A program made the position numbers and the translations under genes. Positions 26,883 through 41,800 of a DNA stretch of 64,000 bases are shown here, one piece after another (position 1 is the stretch's first letter; the number at the start of each line of letters is the position of its first letter). The stretch lies in assembly GCA_017562135.1 (NCBI GenBank), contig QEYB01000766.1, forward strand, positions 1,488,001 through 1,552,000. The letters are read 5' to 3'. This DNA is from Dipylidium caninum. Taxonomy: Eukaryota > Platyhelminthes > Cestoda > Cyclophyllidea > Dipylidiidae. The notes beneath the pieces were generated by a model that worked only from the letters and a program-made list of their open reading frames with translations, did not search any database and was not told the DNA's origin.

Positions 26883-29800
26883 ATGTGGGTTGCCAGTTCT
26901 CTGCCCGTCATTTTTCTTTTTATTTTCGCGCTACTCTTTCAACCCGTCCTTTTGCAAATCACGACTAACGATTTAGGTAAGTAACCTTTCTCCCATATTC
27001 TCTTTAAATATTCTCGATCTGTTCTTACCAGCTGCTTAGGACTTTGGTGTTTTATCACAAAATATGTTTTATTGTTAGTGAAAAATTTCAGTGTAGGCTA
27101 CAACCAACCCAAGACAAAGAATTGTCCTCGTGCTTGGTACTGGTGGATGGGTTAAACGCTGACACAGACAAGTTTCGGTGTGTGAACTGTAGAACTTCTC
27201 CCACACTCCCATTTTGTCCACAACTTCTTGTAACGTTCTCCTCCAGCTGACTGTTTTACTCTTTTCTTTCACGTCTGTAACAATGTCCAACCGTTTGCGT
27301 GGGTACCGGGCCCCCTATAGTGCCTCATTTTTACGGTAGACCAGGTGCCAATTTTCACGTATCTATCGCTACCGTAGGTCTTTTCTCCAAGCAGTGACCC
27401 TTCTTCGCTCACCTCGCCTAAAATACTGCATTTGCAAGGCCTCTGATTCACTTTCTCCATTTCGATTTCCTTTCATGATAGCAACGTTGTCAGTAAGTGC
27501 ACCCAACCGTATGGAACCCACTCGCCACTTTACTGGTTATTCTACTTGATTGGGGGGAATTCCTAAGCCGTTTGTACGTTGGTATGGGGGCGAGGCGGGA
27601 CGGAGGGAGGGCGTGTTCATAAGAGAGACTACCAACTCGATTTAGTCCTTAGTGGTGCGTGTCTAGACAGCAGCAGCCTGCCTTGTGGAATGCTTCGGCC
27701 ACTTGGTCCCATCGGGTGACTGTCTATCCCCCGCTCCCTCCCCGCCCCCGTAAGCACAGTTAAAAGTACGCGACACTCCAAATGCCTTCGTGTCTGCCGC
27801 CTGTCTCGTTAGTCACCGCGTTGCTGCTTCATTGTACATCTAAACGCAGTCATGCTCGACTTGCACCGGTCGGCCATTCTGTCTACTGGTCCTCGAGTTT
27901 TCATAACCAAATTGGACATTTTTTTTAACTTGAGCTAGCTTACCCCCATTTGTCGTCAAATTCTCTACAATGCGTTTTGACAGTCGACTTTTTCGTTACG
28001 GTGAGGTCTGGGTAATGAATTGTTAGTGCACAGTGATTGGAGAGGTGAGGCGAGGCGAGACGAAGTACCAGTACGTCCACACTGTCCCGACTTCTACCGT
28101 TTAGATTGAAACACGTGTCTACGCACGTTTCGACTTACAAATGGACCTCACCACACCTCCACGAAGGCTCGTTATAGCTCCTAGTGGAGCGTTGCTGTCG
28201 CTGCAGGCCGGAGCAACGGCGGTGTCTCCTGCCTGTGTCCCTTTGTATTAGTCCGACCAAACCTCATTTCCACGCTTTTATGAGCGGGCGTGGTCCACGC
28301 AGCTTGTGGACCATACATCAAGTTGATGCAGATCTTTCCTTCCACGGATGAGGTGTGCCGCAAAAATCCCATTTTTGCATACACCGCAGAGAACTTTGTT
28401 TCCAACTTCTAGTACTGATTCACCAAATTCCTTTTTTTATTGCGAATAAGGTCGTAGGTGCTGGGTGTAGTGCTGGCATTTGTGTGGTGAGTCGGCGACT
28501 TGACTGGCGTTGCTTCTGCCCAGTTGGTGGCCACCCTCCTCTTGCCTCACGCCTTCCCCACCGATTAGACGCCGCCATGCTGGGGTTTATGGAATGTGAC
28601 AGCTCCACTCCATGAGTCGCTTTCAGGTCAAATGATTTACTACTTTTCCACTAACTTCGACTTCAGCTTTTAGTCGACTTTTTAACTGTGCTCATTTTTG
28701 CCTTAGTTGAAAAGTAGCTTTGCAAACACCCAAGAGAAATCACAAGACCTTTAGGCTTAATTTAGTCAAGTGAGGTATTTCGATACCTTTTCGCGCTTCC
28801 TTTCCCCTCTTCCCTTTTTCCTTTCATCTCTCAAATGTTTCTCCTCCATTATTTTTACTATACCAAATGTTAGCGCGGAGGACCACCAAGCTCATCTTCG
28901 TGCGGTAGATTTCATTTCACGCGGCGTTTTTATAAAAAAAGTTGCAAGTTAACTGGCGTGAATCATCTTAATTAAACACAATTATCTCGCCGTCCACACC
29001 ACTTTGGACGATTTTTGCGCCTGACTCGCGGAACGTATGATTTGGCGTAAATTTCCATCGGTTACACACTGCTCGTGGCGTCCTGTGTGCACGTAGTCAA
29101 CGTAATGCTAATTTCAACTGTACTTTTTGTTGGCCTCAACGCGAAAGTGGGTCGTAACACCCAGTTAACTCGTTCTCCTTGTGGTAGGCGTGTCAGGTTT
29201 CACTCGCTCCCTCCTGTTTCCACGCCAGATACGCCCAAGTTGAAGCGGGACTTACCACCTGCCTTTGGGATGGCTGACGTGCCGCCGGTGGGGAGCGCCT
29301 CCCCCGTCAACTGGCGCTTCACTCTGGGCAGCACCAACACCACCCACGCCGATCTCGCGACTTCCCCCTCGAAACCCGCGAAACAACACTTCCATAAAAG
29401 GCGTAGGTCCCACTTTCTTCCGTCTTTCGTGAACACTCCAAAATCGCCTGACTTCATGCTGTTTTTGGGGTCCATTGGCACACATGGGGCTTTCTGAGGA
29501 TTTACCGTGTGTAAGATTGTGTTCGCTGGTGTAAAGCCCATTGGGTTGTTCATTCCTCCTCCATTTGGCCTCTGCTGACCTCGGGTCAGCGAGGCTGCTG
29601 AGCGATCTCCGGGGCGAACAGAGCGCGTCACACGCATGGTCGGAAGCGGCAGCTACTTTAACTGTCCTTTCCTCTCCCACGCCATAGCCCCCCACTTATA
29701 CAGCCTGCGGAAGTGGAAGCGCCGGCAGCCATCGACGCCTTCAACGCGTGTTTTGTGCCAAAAACGTGCTATGGGTTAGTTGCACCGCAGTGATTTCACG

Positions 29801-32800
29801 CTTTGTTAGCAGGAGAAGAGCGAAGGGTGTGCATCAGTTTGCTGGGCTTTTATTCAACTGCTCTTTTCTTCAGTTCTTGGGTTTAATAGAACAGAATAAA
29901 AATATGCCTTTTATAAGCTAACTGTAAAAACATCTCCCCTGAAGGGTCGCGATAATCCTGAATTCCCTTGGCTCTTTTTATGCCCTCACAGTTGTTTCGT
30001 AGCACCGAGTCAATGTCACCCACTACCACTGCACGACTACATTACGTTCTTCCACTAAACGTCACTTTTGTAGCCTCATGGCGACCAGAGGTTACTATAA
30101 TCGGGGATAACTTGGCGGTGAATGTGTCTTGGCCCTCGAGGAACAGCCAACAGCGTCAACTCAGTCACTACCGCATCCAATTCCGCTACCGGGACCCACA
30201 TGATCGCCTCTGGGTTCGGCCCTTCGTCTCTCTGCGAACTCGCCTCTCTGGCAATGTAAGAACAATCCATATGCATCGTGTATTATATAGCCGTTTCACC
30301 TTATTTCTGCGCTGTTTCAAATATGTGACGCGTTTTCCTTACGAGTCCGAGACGAGTAGCTGTACCGAAGCGTGTTTTGCAAATGTCTTGGCTGGGTTTC
30401 CTTTACTAAAAGTGAGTAGGTTGAACTCGCTCCCGGAAGCATGATGCCACTTTCGAGCTTTTGGCCTTTATGCCTACCGAGACCCTAGAACGGTGTAGGT
30501 TGACCGTGGCGACGAGCACCCACTGGCAGGGAGACGGAGGGCTTTGCTCACCATGGGGCGAGATGTCTTGATTTCTTGCGACGCTTCCTCTGTCTGCCAT
30601 CTTGTGCGGCCATTCGCGCACGGACGCACGCAAGCCCCGCGCCCAGTGAGGGAGTTGCCATAGCCACGTAGATGCACCCACCGCAGCTATTCTCTGTGCC
30701 GGCTGAGCGGGCGAGCGGACGGACGGGCTGCTGGCCGGCCAGGCAGTCAGGCGGTCGTTCGGTCGGTCTGTCAGTCAGCCAGCCAGCCAGCCTGGTAGTT
30801 GGGTAAACAGTTTATGTACTTACAAGTACCCGTACCCAGTCTGAACGGGGGAGAGGAGGGAGCGCACGATGCGCTCGCTCTCCGTCACGTGCGGCCGTGT
30901 CACTTTCGCTGTGGCAAATTTCCAATCTCTGTCGCCTTGGCCTGGGCCGTGCCTGACTTAGCATGGCCGCCCTCCCCAAGTCGCCTGTGCTAGCGCCTAC
31001 TCCTCCCGCGCTCGCTTGGCCAGCGTCATGTGTGGCCGGGAGTGGACACCGTCATAACGTCTCCGGAGTGGAAGCGTTCAACTGAGGCTCCCCAAGAGTG
31101 GCCTTTCGCAAAATGGTGCGTTGTTTGCATAGTCCTTCCCTCAGCAGTAGCCCAGCGGTGTGTGAAGTGTGAGCAGACTTTATGTGGCGACCAGGATCGT
31201 GGGAACGATCTACGAAATTTATGCGCCTTTTCCATTATTACGCATTCCCTCGCTCCAGTATGCCTCGGTTCTCGGCGGCGTCCATGTACCGCTGCTTGTC
31301 GCTCCTAACTATCCATACAGTTCAAAGCTCGCATTTGTTAACCTCGCTGCACCACGTGGCGCCCGTTTAACGCAAAAGGGGAATCCCGCAAGAGGGTAGT
31401 GAAACAAACCCGCCGGGAAGAAAAGCCCCGCTACAGACGTCAGTGGGCGATGGCATAAGTCTAAGCTTAAGTCTTCAGCATGATGCCTTGAGACGGGGAT
31501 GGCCAAAACTACGAACATACCGATGTGTTTCGTAGAATTAGTACCTAATGTGTGGTGGGCCTTTTTCCGGCACAGGTGGCGAAGCCTTACATGTATGTGA
31601 CGAATAAGCAGCCAGGCGGTCTGGAGGCGGGCAAAGTCTACCAATTCCAGGTGGTTGCGGTCTTCACCGACGCCTCAGTGCCGGAGGAGAGGAGTCGATG
31701 GTCCACCACCATCTCTTTCGGCTACATCTCCCCCGAGCCGCCTCTGGTGCGGGTCGCACGGCGACTGGTAAGTGTCCCTCCACGTTCCTACGGGAGATGG
31801 CGTGTCTCGTGAGACGGTAGTGCTTGTCGCATACGATTCCGTATTTCCTCTTTCCTCCCACTGTGACTCCCACTCTCTTCCCACGAAGTAGCCTTCCTGT
31901 TTGCTCATAAAGGCCTCACTGTTTGCAGTGCTCCTTATATTGTGAAGTTGTGCACCACCCCGCCAATTCCTGTCACATCTCTCACCGTTATCTCATTCTC
32001 AACAAATAAGTTTTTAGGTTCCCTCTTAAGTATCGCACTGAATTTTTAAATGCCCATGGTTGCCATCAAGTGTAATTGACAGAAGGACCAAAATCTTCTG
32101 TCCAGGGAAGTGTTGTCACACATTTCCTTTTCCTTACAGCCTGACGGGACCGTATATATTAAATGGTCACGGCCTTGGCGGCAAAACGACTTCAAAATAA
32201 CTCGATTCATCATCCTATTCCGCAGGGAGAAGCGCCTACCTGGTGGGGAGACCGCCTTTCACGGATTCCACCACATCACCGTGCCGGGCAACCTCGAGGT
32301 AAGACCCTTCTCGTCCACCTTCTCAAAACCCGTTTATCTATGTCATTGCTTTCTCCTCCATCCTACTTTCCCCCTGCTGTGGTAGGGCCTAGTGTTTTCC
32401 CCCTGTCGATCCTCCGGCCCCTTGGCTTCAACTCTGCCTTTTAATTTTCTTCATCTCGTTTTCCTTATCCCTCTCCCCGTGGGTGGCCCCCAAAATCGCC
32501 CCAGTCCCTCTTTCTCCCCCCAAGATTGTAACTATCGTCTCTCTGCTCTCCTCCTCCTCCTCCTCCCTTTCACTACGCCCATTAGTGGGCGAGTTTGTGC
32601 GTAGATGTGGGACGAGGCGATATTTAGGTGAATAGGGGAGGATAACCATTAATGTGGTCAGTGAGTCACCGTATTGGTGGGTACAGAAGTGGCTAAAGGT
32701 CAAAGGTGTCCGCTGTGCCGCGTTTGCATGCGGCTCTACTCGTACCCCAGTCTACGGGTTGTGCATCAGTCTTATCCCTCGCCTCCTCTGTTCTCCACTC

Positions 32801-35800
32801 TTCTGGCTCGTCGGAGGCCAGGAGCACTCGATATCCCCATGCTTCCGTCCTCACCTTTTCCTGAAGGAGCGGTTTTTCAAATCCAAGATTTCTTATTAAT
32901 CCGGATTTAAACGAATGTCAAATTTCTATTGTTTGTTTCAACTTCGAGACACAATGATAAAAAGGAGATATCTGAGCGCGATGTTTCGCGACCGCATACT
33001 CTTGTAACGTGTCTGAGCAGGTTCGTGTCTCGACCCTTTAACGGGAATTGCCAGAAGCCTCTCGCGTACGCTTGCTACTTCTGGCCTGTGCATGAGAGGT
33101 GTAGGGACAGAGAACTGCGTGAGACTTTGGTGGGGACGATGTGATGAAACCGGTCCTCCTTTGAGGCTGGAAAGGCGGAGCGGGATCGGGATCGGGGGCG
33201 GTGATTGAGTGGTGCAATAGTCACTGGGAGCACGACGAGATTTTGTCACAGATTCTTTCGCCAACGCAGCCGATAATCCTCCGCACTGCTCTGAGTTCTC
33301 GTTCGTATCGCCATGGGAGGAATCAAGACATCGTTTGGAGCATGCGCGGCGGCAACATTATCGTGCGCAGTCAGTACTCCAAAATGGAACCATCAGTCCG
33401 TCTTCAGTTTTTTTTTTATTTCTACGTGGAGTACACAATTACACTGAGTAGAATTGGACTCTTACGCTGTCTTCCGTTGATGTGGTTTGCCTTGAAAGCT
33501 GCGAATTCGAGTGGCGAGCCTGGACTGCCTGTGGTGGGGTCTCGTCGAAGGGGTTACGACCGTTCTGGCAGTCTGGCTGCGGTGGCTACGACACTGACAG
33601 TGGGTGGCCACCGTGTCTCCTCCCCTCATGAGTCATGCGATGTCATTAATCCCCTCGCCTTTCCTTCCCTTTTCCCACCACTACGCCCGACAAAAATGAA
33701 ATTTCTCTTGTGCATTTTACGACTTCCTTTCGAATGACGGTTTCCAGGTCTGCTGCGCCACTCCATCCGGTCTCCACTCCCGTAATCAATGTGTTCTGGC
33801 GTCTTTTTACGTGGGATTAATTATCTGGCCATTTTCATTGATGATATACACTGTTGGCATTTCCTTAAGTGCGCAGTATGGGCGGAAGAGTTAGCGCAGC
33901 GTGGGTTTCTCTCTCTCCTCCTCCTCCTCCTCCTCGTCTTCCGTACAATTATCCCTCAGCAGACTGTTGAATCACACCCCTTCGGCCCCCGACGATATCC
34001 CATGCGTATGTGGGCATACGTGTACGCACGCACTTTACTACCCCTTCGAAAAGGTCGCCTCTTCGCTGCCGCCTTCTTCCCTTTCCCTATGCCTTCCGCT
34101 CCCACCTCCCCCCCTCTCCCCCTCGTATCGGTGTTTCTCTCCCCATTCGTCCCTCCGCACCTCCGATTTCCTACCTGCTGGCGGTTTCCCCCTCCGAACA
34201 CACGTGGGTTTTGCCATGAGTTATGACCTCGACATCGAATATGGCATTCGTATTTCATTGGGATATGCCTAACTCCTTTCTGAAACCAACTTATGTAAAC
34301 TGAGTGACTTTTGAGCGTAGCATCGTTTGAGGATAAGCAAAGGTCAGTAAAGGCAGTCATAATTTTCGGGGCAGTCGTGACAGATCATCGTTAGGGGCGG
34401 GTAGGGTTGTGATGGCCGATTGTTTGTGAGGTTGGTTACCAGCTTAAAAACGTGGTAATTCGCCCAAGAAAGCAGGCCACCATGGCTTCTTTTTGCTGCA
34501 CTGCATTTGTCAGGCCTTGGCTTTCTCGGGCGTTGGTGCGTTGTGCCCGTAGAAGAAGAAGTGGTGAGGGGCGAGTGTGGCCTATCATGCGCTGTTATGC
34601 CATGTTTCCCCCTTCTTTTATTTCCCCTAATAGGGCGTTTTCTGCACATACTTATGCGTTCAGGTGCCTAGTCGTTTGGCTAAGGCCGTTCTACGAGCGA
34701 GCGAGCGAAGAAGTTGTCTCACTACCACCCGCTTTCCACTTTTACATATTTCATGTGTCAATGTTGGTCACTTTCAAAAGTGCCTCTGCGCTTGCAGGCT
34801 TTTGCTTCAGTCTGGCACAGTCACTGGGCTGAATAACTAGACTTCTCAGGAGAGAATTGCGCCAGTTTTTGTGACTTGAATAATGTTCCTTCATTAGCGA
34901 ACACACAGCGCGAACTGGTTTTACTTCTTCCCCATCATCGACGCTGATGGCTGTCTGTCCATCATTGCCTGATTGTTGAAGTCAGCTGCGTCGATTCCCC
35001 ACGAAACTTTTTAACGCGAACGCCCAGATCGGCCTCCCTGTCTGTGGAGGAGAGACCTTACACCCTGGTCCCCAATCTGCGGGCGAGACGCACACGTGGG
35101 GATTGGCTGGTAAGAGAGGAGGCTTGGGTTGAATTAACCCTCTCCGAAGGGGCGTTAGGGAGGAGGAGGGCGAAGGGGAGGGGTCAGGAGTTTCCGCATG
35201 TAGTCGCGGTTAGCTTCTCTAAGACAACTCACCTCGCCCCGTAGAGGGAAGGGGGAGCCGAGGGGTTGCTACCTGCAGCCAGAGGTCGCGGATGGAATGT
35301 ATTATCCCCTTGTGTGCGTGCGTTTGTGTCTACTAATCGTTACGTTTGTGTATGTACGTACGTACGTACGTTTGCACATGTGGCTTGTAGGGACGCTGAC
35401 GCGTTCCTCTCCTGTTCCTCTCTGCCTGTCTCGTCCGCTGCCGTCGCGATGGCGAACGAGGAGCGTGGAAGGCGGCGAGTCGGACGGTTGCTGTGCCGGC
35501 CTCGATTCCGGACTTGATGCGCTGCTGCTGATGCGTGCGCGCGCACGCAACAACAGCATCAGCAGCAGCAACGGCAGCACATTTGCTTTTGCCCACCAAC
35601 TGATTGGCTCGATAGCCCAAGCGGCTGGGTGACCGACTGACCGGTCCGCCGACCGACCTACCGACCGACCGCCTGTCTGTCTGGCCAGTCGCACCGACCG
35701 AGACACTCGTCTGCCAATTCTACTCGCTGAATTATTTGTGTTTGCATGGACATACACGTCTGTCCTCGTACGCAGCAAGTCTGTCGCATTTGCCGAGCAT

Positions 35801-38800
35801 CTCGTGGCACCACTTGAGACATCGCAGTGCCTGCCTGCCTACCTGCGTGCGTGTGTGTCCATTCAAGTCGCCACGCGCTTGATAAATGCTCTTCGTTAGT
35901 TTGCGTCAAGGCCCAGAGCTGCGCGTTAACCACTCCTACCCCCCACAACGAGTCAGCGCAGACTGGTGGGATGTTGGCGACCGGGCGGCCGGTGGTCGGA
36001 ACGGGGGCCTGGGCAGAAGAGCGTGGTCCTTTTCCACGCTCAAGTAAGCCACCTCACCAGTCGGCCCAGTTGTAATCGTGGTGCAGGTCGGTATCGTTTT
36101 CCACTCCCGAAAATTGCCCTCCCGCCTGTTTTTGCCCTATGTCCATGGTGTAACAGTACAACAGTATCGTGCTCCAGCGTAGACTAACAGGTTGGGCGTT
36201 AATCCTTTTTTCTAACCCGAGTAGTCGAGAAACTTGCGCACCTGTGACACGATTTCGAAGGGAAAATCGTTTTTTGTGTGATTTGTCGCAACCTTCGGAG
36301 GAATTTGCACGCCTCCCGTGCAAGCCGACTGCATGCACGCTTGCAGCTGGGATGCGGCCGGAGGCGCTCAGACAACGCCTCGCCCACCGACACCGCCTTT
36401 TTGTCTTCGTTCTTCTTTTTTTTGTGGATTATCGCCATCTCCCTCGTTGTCTCGAGGTTGGATGAAAATAAGGTGAATGAAGCTACATGGCGTCTGAAAG
36501 AAGTGCCTATTTTAGTCATTTGAATTTGGTAGGCGCACTTTGCATTGACATCAGCCCAAATTGCCCTCGGAATAAGCCTCAAACCACCGGTATACTTCCT
36601 GTGCCCTGCAGTCGCGGACGTAGTTGTCCGATGGCTTGACGCCTCGATGGGACTGGGGACTCCTGCACCCATTGCGGGGAAGTGAACTACTAATAACACT
36701 GGGTGCACTCGCCGGCTTTTGTGCGATAAAAGTGTCCGAACTCGTTGAAATATGCTATAGGACACCGTCCCCACCTCCTCTTATTTTTTTTTTTCACATC
36801 GCCTCTTCACTTGCGCCTGATCGCTCTCACTCTTTGATACTCCCATTTCCGTAAACCATCCATCGTTAACAGAGGGGATAGCTGGCTGAGTGTGGTGTCT
36901 GCTAGTGAAGATAAGGTGGACAAAGACTTGTGGCCCCCTCTGTCCCCTCACGCAGCCGTCCTCGGGTCGCGTCATCTTCCCCTTTTCGCCACTCACACGT
37001 GTTTTTTAGGAGTACCAAGTGACCGGCATCGACCGAACCGCCGGCTACCAATTCGTGGTTTATGGAGAGAACACACCAGAAGGGGTGGATCCCGCCGGGT
37101 CTCTGTTTACTGGTGGTCTCAACGGTCGACGGATCACAGCCTTCAGCCAGGAGGTCTTTGTCCCTGTGGCTACGGTAAGTCGGTGTCTGACAGCACGCCA
37201 AAGTGCTCTCCTTGACTTCTAACTTCTAGACGTTATACACTCCCGTCAAACGAGGTGGGAGGCAAAAGAGTCCCTCTGTCAAATAACAGGACCAAGTGGC
37301 CCCTCCCCCAACTGCGTGTCGCTTCAGCTCACGTCGGCACGGGATGGTGGTGGTGGTGGTGTCCATCCCACCTCCTTTCACTCTGAACCCGAATCGAGCT
37401 ATCGCGCGATGACTACAGACAAGTTGTTGGTGGTGGTGTTTCACTGGCATCGTCAACTGGACGTTGCATCGGCATATGTCGTGCCTCAATTAGCCGCGTT
37501 GTCTGTGGGCCAGACTACTCGGCCGGACAGCGTCTGGGACTACGTGGTTTGTTTCCGACGGAAACAGACACTCTTCTTAGCTGTACACAGTTCCACCTTC
37601 GAGTGTCGTTTCGTTCGCGCCGCTAACCCCCCGACCTTTCGGAGTTGGAGACCGACTTACTGCAAGGCGTACGCCAGAACGCTGTATGGCGCAGGTGGTG
37701 TATTTTACGCACCGCAGATGTGCGCCTATTGACAATATTTACGTATACCCACATCCATACCACGTAGGGTGTGAATCTGCCAGGTAGGCAGGACCCTTCG
37801 TGTCTGTCGGTTCACGGCCACCTCCCTCTCACCTTCACTGTTGTCCACGCGACTCTAACCCTCTCCCCACCTACCTTCCCCCCAGCGCGTTGAGGCCAAC
37901 CACGAGCCCGACAGTGGCGCCGGCGACGCCAGCAGGGGGAGCTCGTCCACCTTTGGCAGTCAGCCGGGTCTGTTAGACATGAACACAAACGCCTCCAACT
38001 CTCTGATGTTCCTCATCCTCGGCGTGTTGGCAGGCGCGATGCTCATCGTAATGGTCTTCCTTGTCGCCATTTGCTTCTTCCGCCAGCGCAAGGAGAAGCT
38101 GCGACTCCTGGCTCAAGTCAACGCGGACGACAAAGGTGAGCCCCTTCCCCCGAGACGGCGAGGCGGAGCCCATGTCCGTCTCGGCCTGATTGCCGCCAGC
38201 GCCTAGTGTTGGGGCGATAGGCGGGTGGAATGCCCACGCGCCTGCCTCCCTAACATGTGCGTGCACCGACCGCTTGTAGGGAGCGGGAAAACCGATTTTT
38301 CCGCAGCTGTGTGGAACATGCTGTTGTTTCATGTCTGCGTAAATGCCTGAAAAACGTGTTTTTGCACCCGGGAGGAGACTATAATAAGGTGTTTTATGAC
38401 ATGGGGATGGCGGACAGAGGAGAAGGAACCTTCGCAATCAAGATTAATATCTCCTCGCACAGGGAACCGAGAATCGCCGTGGGACACGACAACTGTTTTC
38501 TTGCGGGAGAAGGAAACATTCGGAGGTTGCCACTCCACTCAGAAGGGGCCTCAATAATCTCTCCCCACGTCGCCCCCTTCGTTTCTTCTCCCGTGGCATT
38601 CCATGTTCTCATTTTTGTGTAGCTTGTTAAACCGCCTCCCCCCCTTCCGCAAAACGCGCCGTGTTTTAACTGTTAAGTTTGTGCCTCAGAGGCCCCAGTT
38701 TCTCATATCGTCATCAGGCAGACGTGCGGGCCACACCCGACCGAGAGAGTGCAGGCACCCCTTCTGGCGGTTAGAAATAACGGTGAACCGCCGTGGTGGT

Positions 38801-41800
38801 GGGACACGGTTGCCCCCACCCAAGTCAAAACCGACCGTCCCGTTTGCATCGACCTCTTTCTGCCATTCATTGGCGTGGCCAGCTGGGGGCGCGTGGGCAT
38901 TTGCAGCACACCGCTCCCTCGTGCCGCGGCGTCTCGAGAGGCTGACTCTGCCGCGTGTCCGGATGGGACCGTGCTCAAGTCGACGATACCCCGACGGGGG
39001 AGTGGCAGTCCCCCTCTCACAATGTGTCAGTGTGGTGATGCGTCCGGCGGTGGTCTTGTGGACGGCGCTGGGATGCTCAAAAATTCCTCCCTACGTCTGT
39101 GTCTGTCTAAGCGTATGTGTGCACGTGTGTGTGTGCGTCTGTGTTTGTTTACTACTTTACCGTCATTCGGTTGTGAGGATGCGGCACCACGTGACAGCAA
39201 CCTCCAGCATCGCCGCAGAGGCGTGTGTGGGGCGATGCCAATGAGTCAGCGCTGCTAAGTTCTCCTCCATCTTCCGACACGGCCGCGTTCGTGCAAATTG
39301 GGCGACGGTGCCAAAAGACGATTTCCCGACCGAGAGGCAGCCTTCCAACTGGAACATTCATTTGTGGGCAGCCTCATCACCGTTGTATTGTGTGCCAATG
39401 GCGCAGCTATTTTAGTTGTGGTTCATAAGACGTTGGTGCGTCGACGAGCCGCATTAGCATCAATGATTCAACCCCGCAACATATGGATACACTCAAAAAC
39501 GGTTTTTCCGGATTCCCCAGGAAACAAGTGATCCCCTTCCGGCTCCCGCCCCCGCGGCCGGTCCCCCCTCTCTCCCTCCCCTCCAAGGGCGCGCCACGCG
39601 GTGTGTGCGCCCGACCCGTCTGGACGCACGCCTGAGTGTGCACGAACGCCCTCTGGGTGTGGGTGTGGTGTGGGTGAGCGCTAGTGTGCGTTTTTCGGTT
39701 TCGTGGGAACCGCAGCGAGTCACGTCAGCTGCCCCAATTTCGGCTGCTTGTACACGCAACTCGCATCAGCCCGGCGCCCAGTCTTCCCCTTCTTTATGCA
39801 TACTTCTATGTAACGTCGTCCCACGCACGTCCGTATGCACATGCCGGTGGCGGTGGCTGTGACGGCGACGTGCCCAACTCTCCCCTCCTCTGGACAAAGT
39901 CCCATTAACCCTCGCATGCCGAGTGGACTTTTCTCGGGCTCCCCTTCCATTTCGTCGACAAAGTCTTCTCTCTCGCTACACGCCGAACAATCGAACACTT
40001 GAGCATGCACACCCCTCATCGGGCAATCAGAACTTGTACATTTGAAGGGGTTTTGTGTGATTCGGAATAGCTTTTCGACTGGTCCTGAATGCGCTAGTCC
40101 CTTCACAGCCGCATCTTGCCTTGTGGTCGTGCCTTATTTGGTCCCCTATTGAATCTATTGAGCTCCGAATGTGCTGAAGAGTTGACACGCCGCTGTAATA
40201 AGTCGCCTGAACAGACCGTCACGACCGCGGGACGGGCGCCACCGTGGCCACGACTGTCGCTCGTATACACGACCGAGAACGCGCAGCACGGAGCCCTTGT
40301 ACCATGGAAGCAAATGCTGCGTTGAGGCGTACTAAGCACGAGGCGGTCTTTTTCTCGTTGCCTGCTCATTTTCTACTTTTTGTCATCCTGTTTTTTCCCT
40401 CTCCTGTCCACCAACGCACGTCCATCGCTTGCAACGGCATTCGGACGGCCGTGACTCACGGCGAGATTCGCGTGCAGTCGCCGCGACACCCCGCGCTGAG
40501 GTGGGTAGGCGGACGGCTGGCTTTTTCCGTAAACCGCGTCTGCAAACTCGGGTCGTGCCAGTCGTCCTGATTCATCTGTGTCTCCCTGCCAGACAGTCCT
40601 CCTTCTCCCTCGGACACTCGTCCCGCGGGGGGCACTTGTGTTCGGGGCTTCTCGTTGACGTGATGTGAGAGGAAAAAACTTGGCCTCGCTAGTCTCCCAG
40701 CCTTGACTTCCTCGGTGGTGGTCACGTTGGGCTGAAATAACTTTTGGAAATGCGCAGCCACGTGTTCTGTGCCATGCGCAGTACATGCGATTCTCGGATT
40801 AATGCATTTGAAGCATCCGATTCCTCCACACACTGTCGTGCACGTGAACTTTCCACCCTACAAATCCCCTTCTCCTCCTCCTCCTCCTCCCTCTCCATCT
40901 CCCTCTCCCTCCCCAGCAGTTCCTTTATAAAAGTATTTGGCCGGGAGATTTGTGAGCTTTTGCATGGAACTTCTTGGCCGTGTGCACAAGGTCTCCACAC
41001 CCCATTGTCGCATGGCAGAATGTCACGAGAGAGATTTTCAACCTATTTTTGGCACCTGAATCGTCTATTTTTGCACCCCTCGAAGGCAAACTTAAAAGGC
41101 TGAACATGAATTCACTTAAATGCTGCGGCACACTTACCGAGTCTTTTGGCAAACTAAGGCAAACATTTTGCACTCTTTTTTTTTCACGAAACCGATATCC
41201 TCTACTCCACGTCAGCACCGAGACCGAAATGGTTTTATAGTGGCGTATAATCCGGATTGTGCGTGCCTTCCTGTTCAGCGCTCCCCTTTCTCTCCGCAGA
41301 CGCCGGGCTGGTGGCGGGATCCACGGGTGCGGGGGAGGAGGGCAACGGGACGCCGATGAGCGGCGGTCGTGGCGACTCGGTGGCCGTGAAGGCCTCTACG
41401 GGGGGCGGAGGTGCCGGCTTTCTTTTGGCCGAGCTCACTCCAATAGCAGTGGCAAATTTTCGTACCGCACCCCCGCCGCCCGCATCGGTCGCGGGGGAAC
41501 GCGACCCACTCCTTCTGCCTCCAACGCTAAACCAACCAATTCCCCGGCCTGAGTCCCGCTCCAATGGCAGCTCCAATACCACTTCCTCGGAATTCACCGC
41601 GGCAGTCATTGAAATGAAACGCGAACCACCCTGCGGCGGGTCCATTCATGAGGAGTCGGATGGTGAGCTTGGTCTCTTTCTTCCTCTCGTCTCCCTCCTC
41701 CTCTCCTCAAATTTCATTGCGTAAAGCACGAATAGTTCGCCTTGAGGAATAAGTGCAGGCAGGTGGAAAACTGATCCCGTCGAGTTTGAGTTCGAGTTTG

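Noticed and set aside
29968..30073. Upstream part of the ORF that contains the first FN3 exon
   Set aside because: An acceptor at 30072-30073 after a strong pyrimidine tract and branch-like CTAAAC gives the correct phase. The earlier part reads as intron.
33201..34272. Several plus-strand ORFs of 120-180 codons
   Set aside because: They lie in the 4.7-kb receptor intron, depend on CTC repeats or pyrimidine-rich DNA, and have no matching partners.
36199..36774. 191-codon minus-strand ORF
   Set aside because: Located in the same receptor intron on the opposite strand, with no motif and with overlapping plus-strand frames. I see it as chance, though a nested gene cannot be fully excluded.
37316..37732. 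138-codon plus-strand ORF
   Set aside because: It sits inside the intron between two phase-matched exons of the FN3 receptor (37174 and 37886) and has no recognisable feature.
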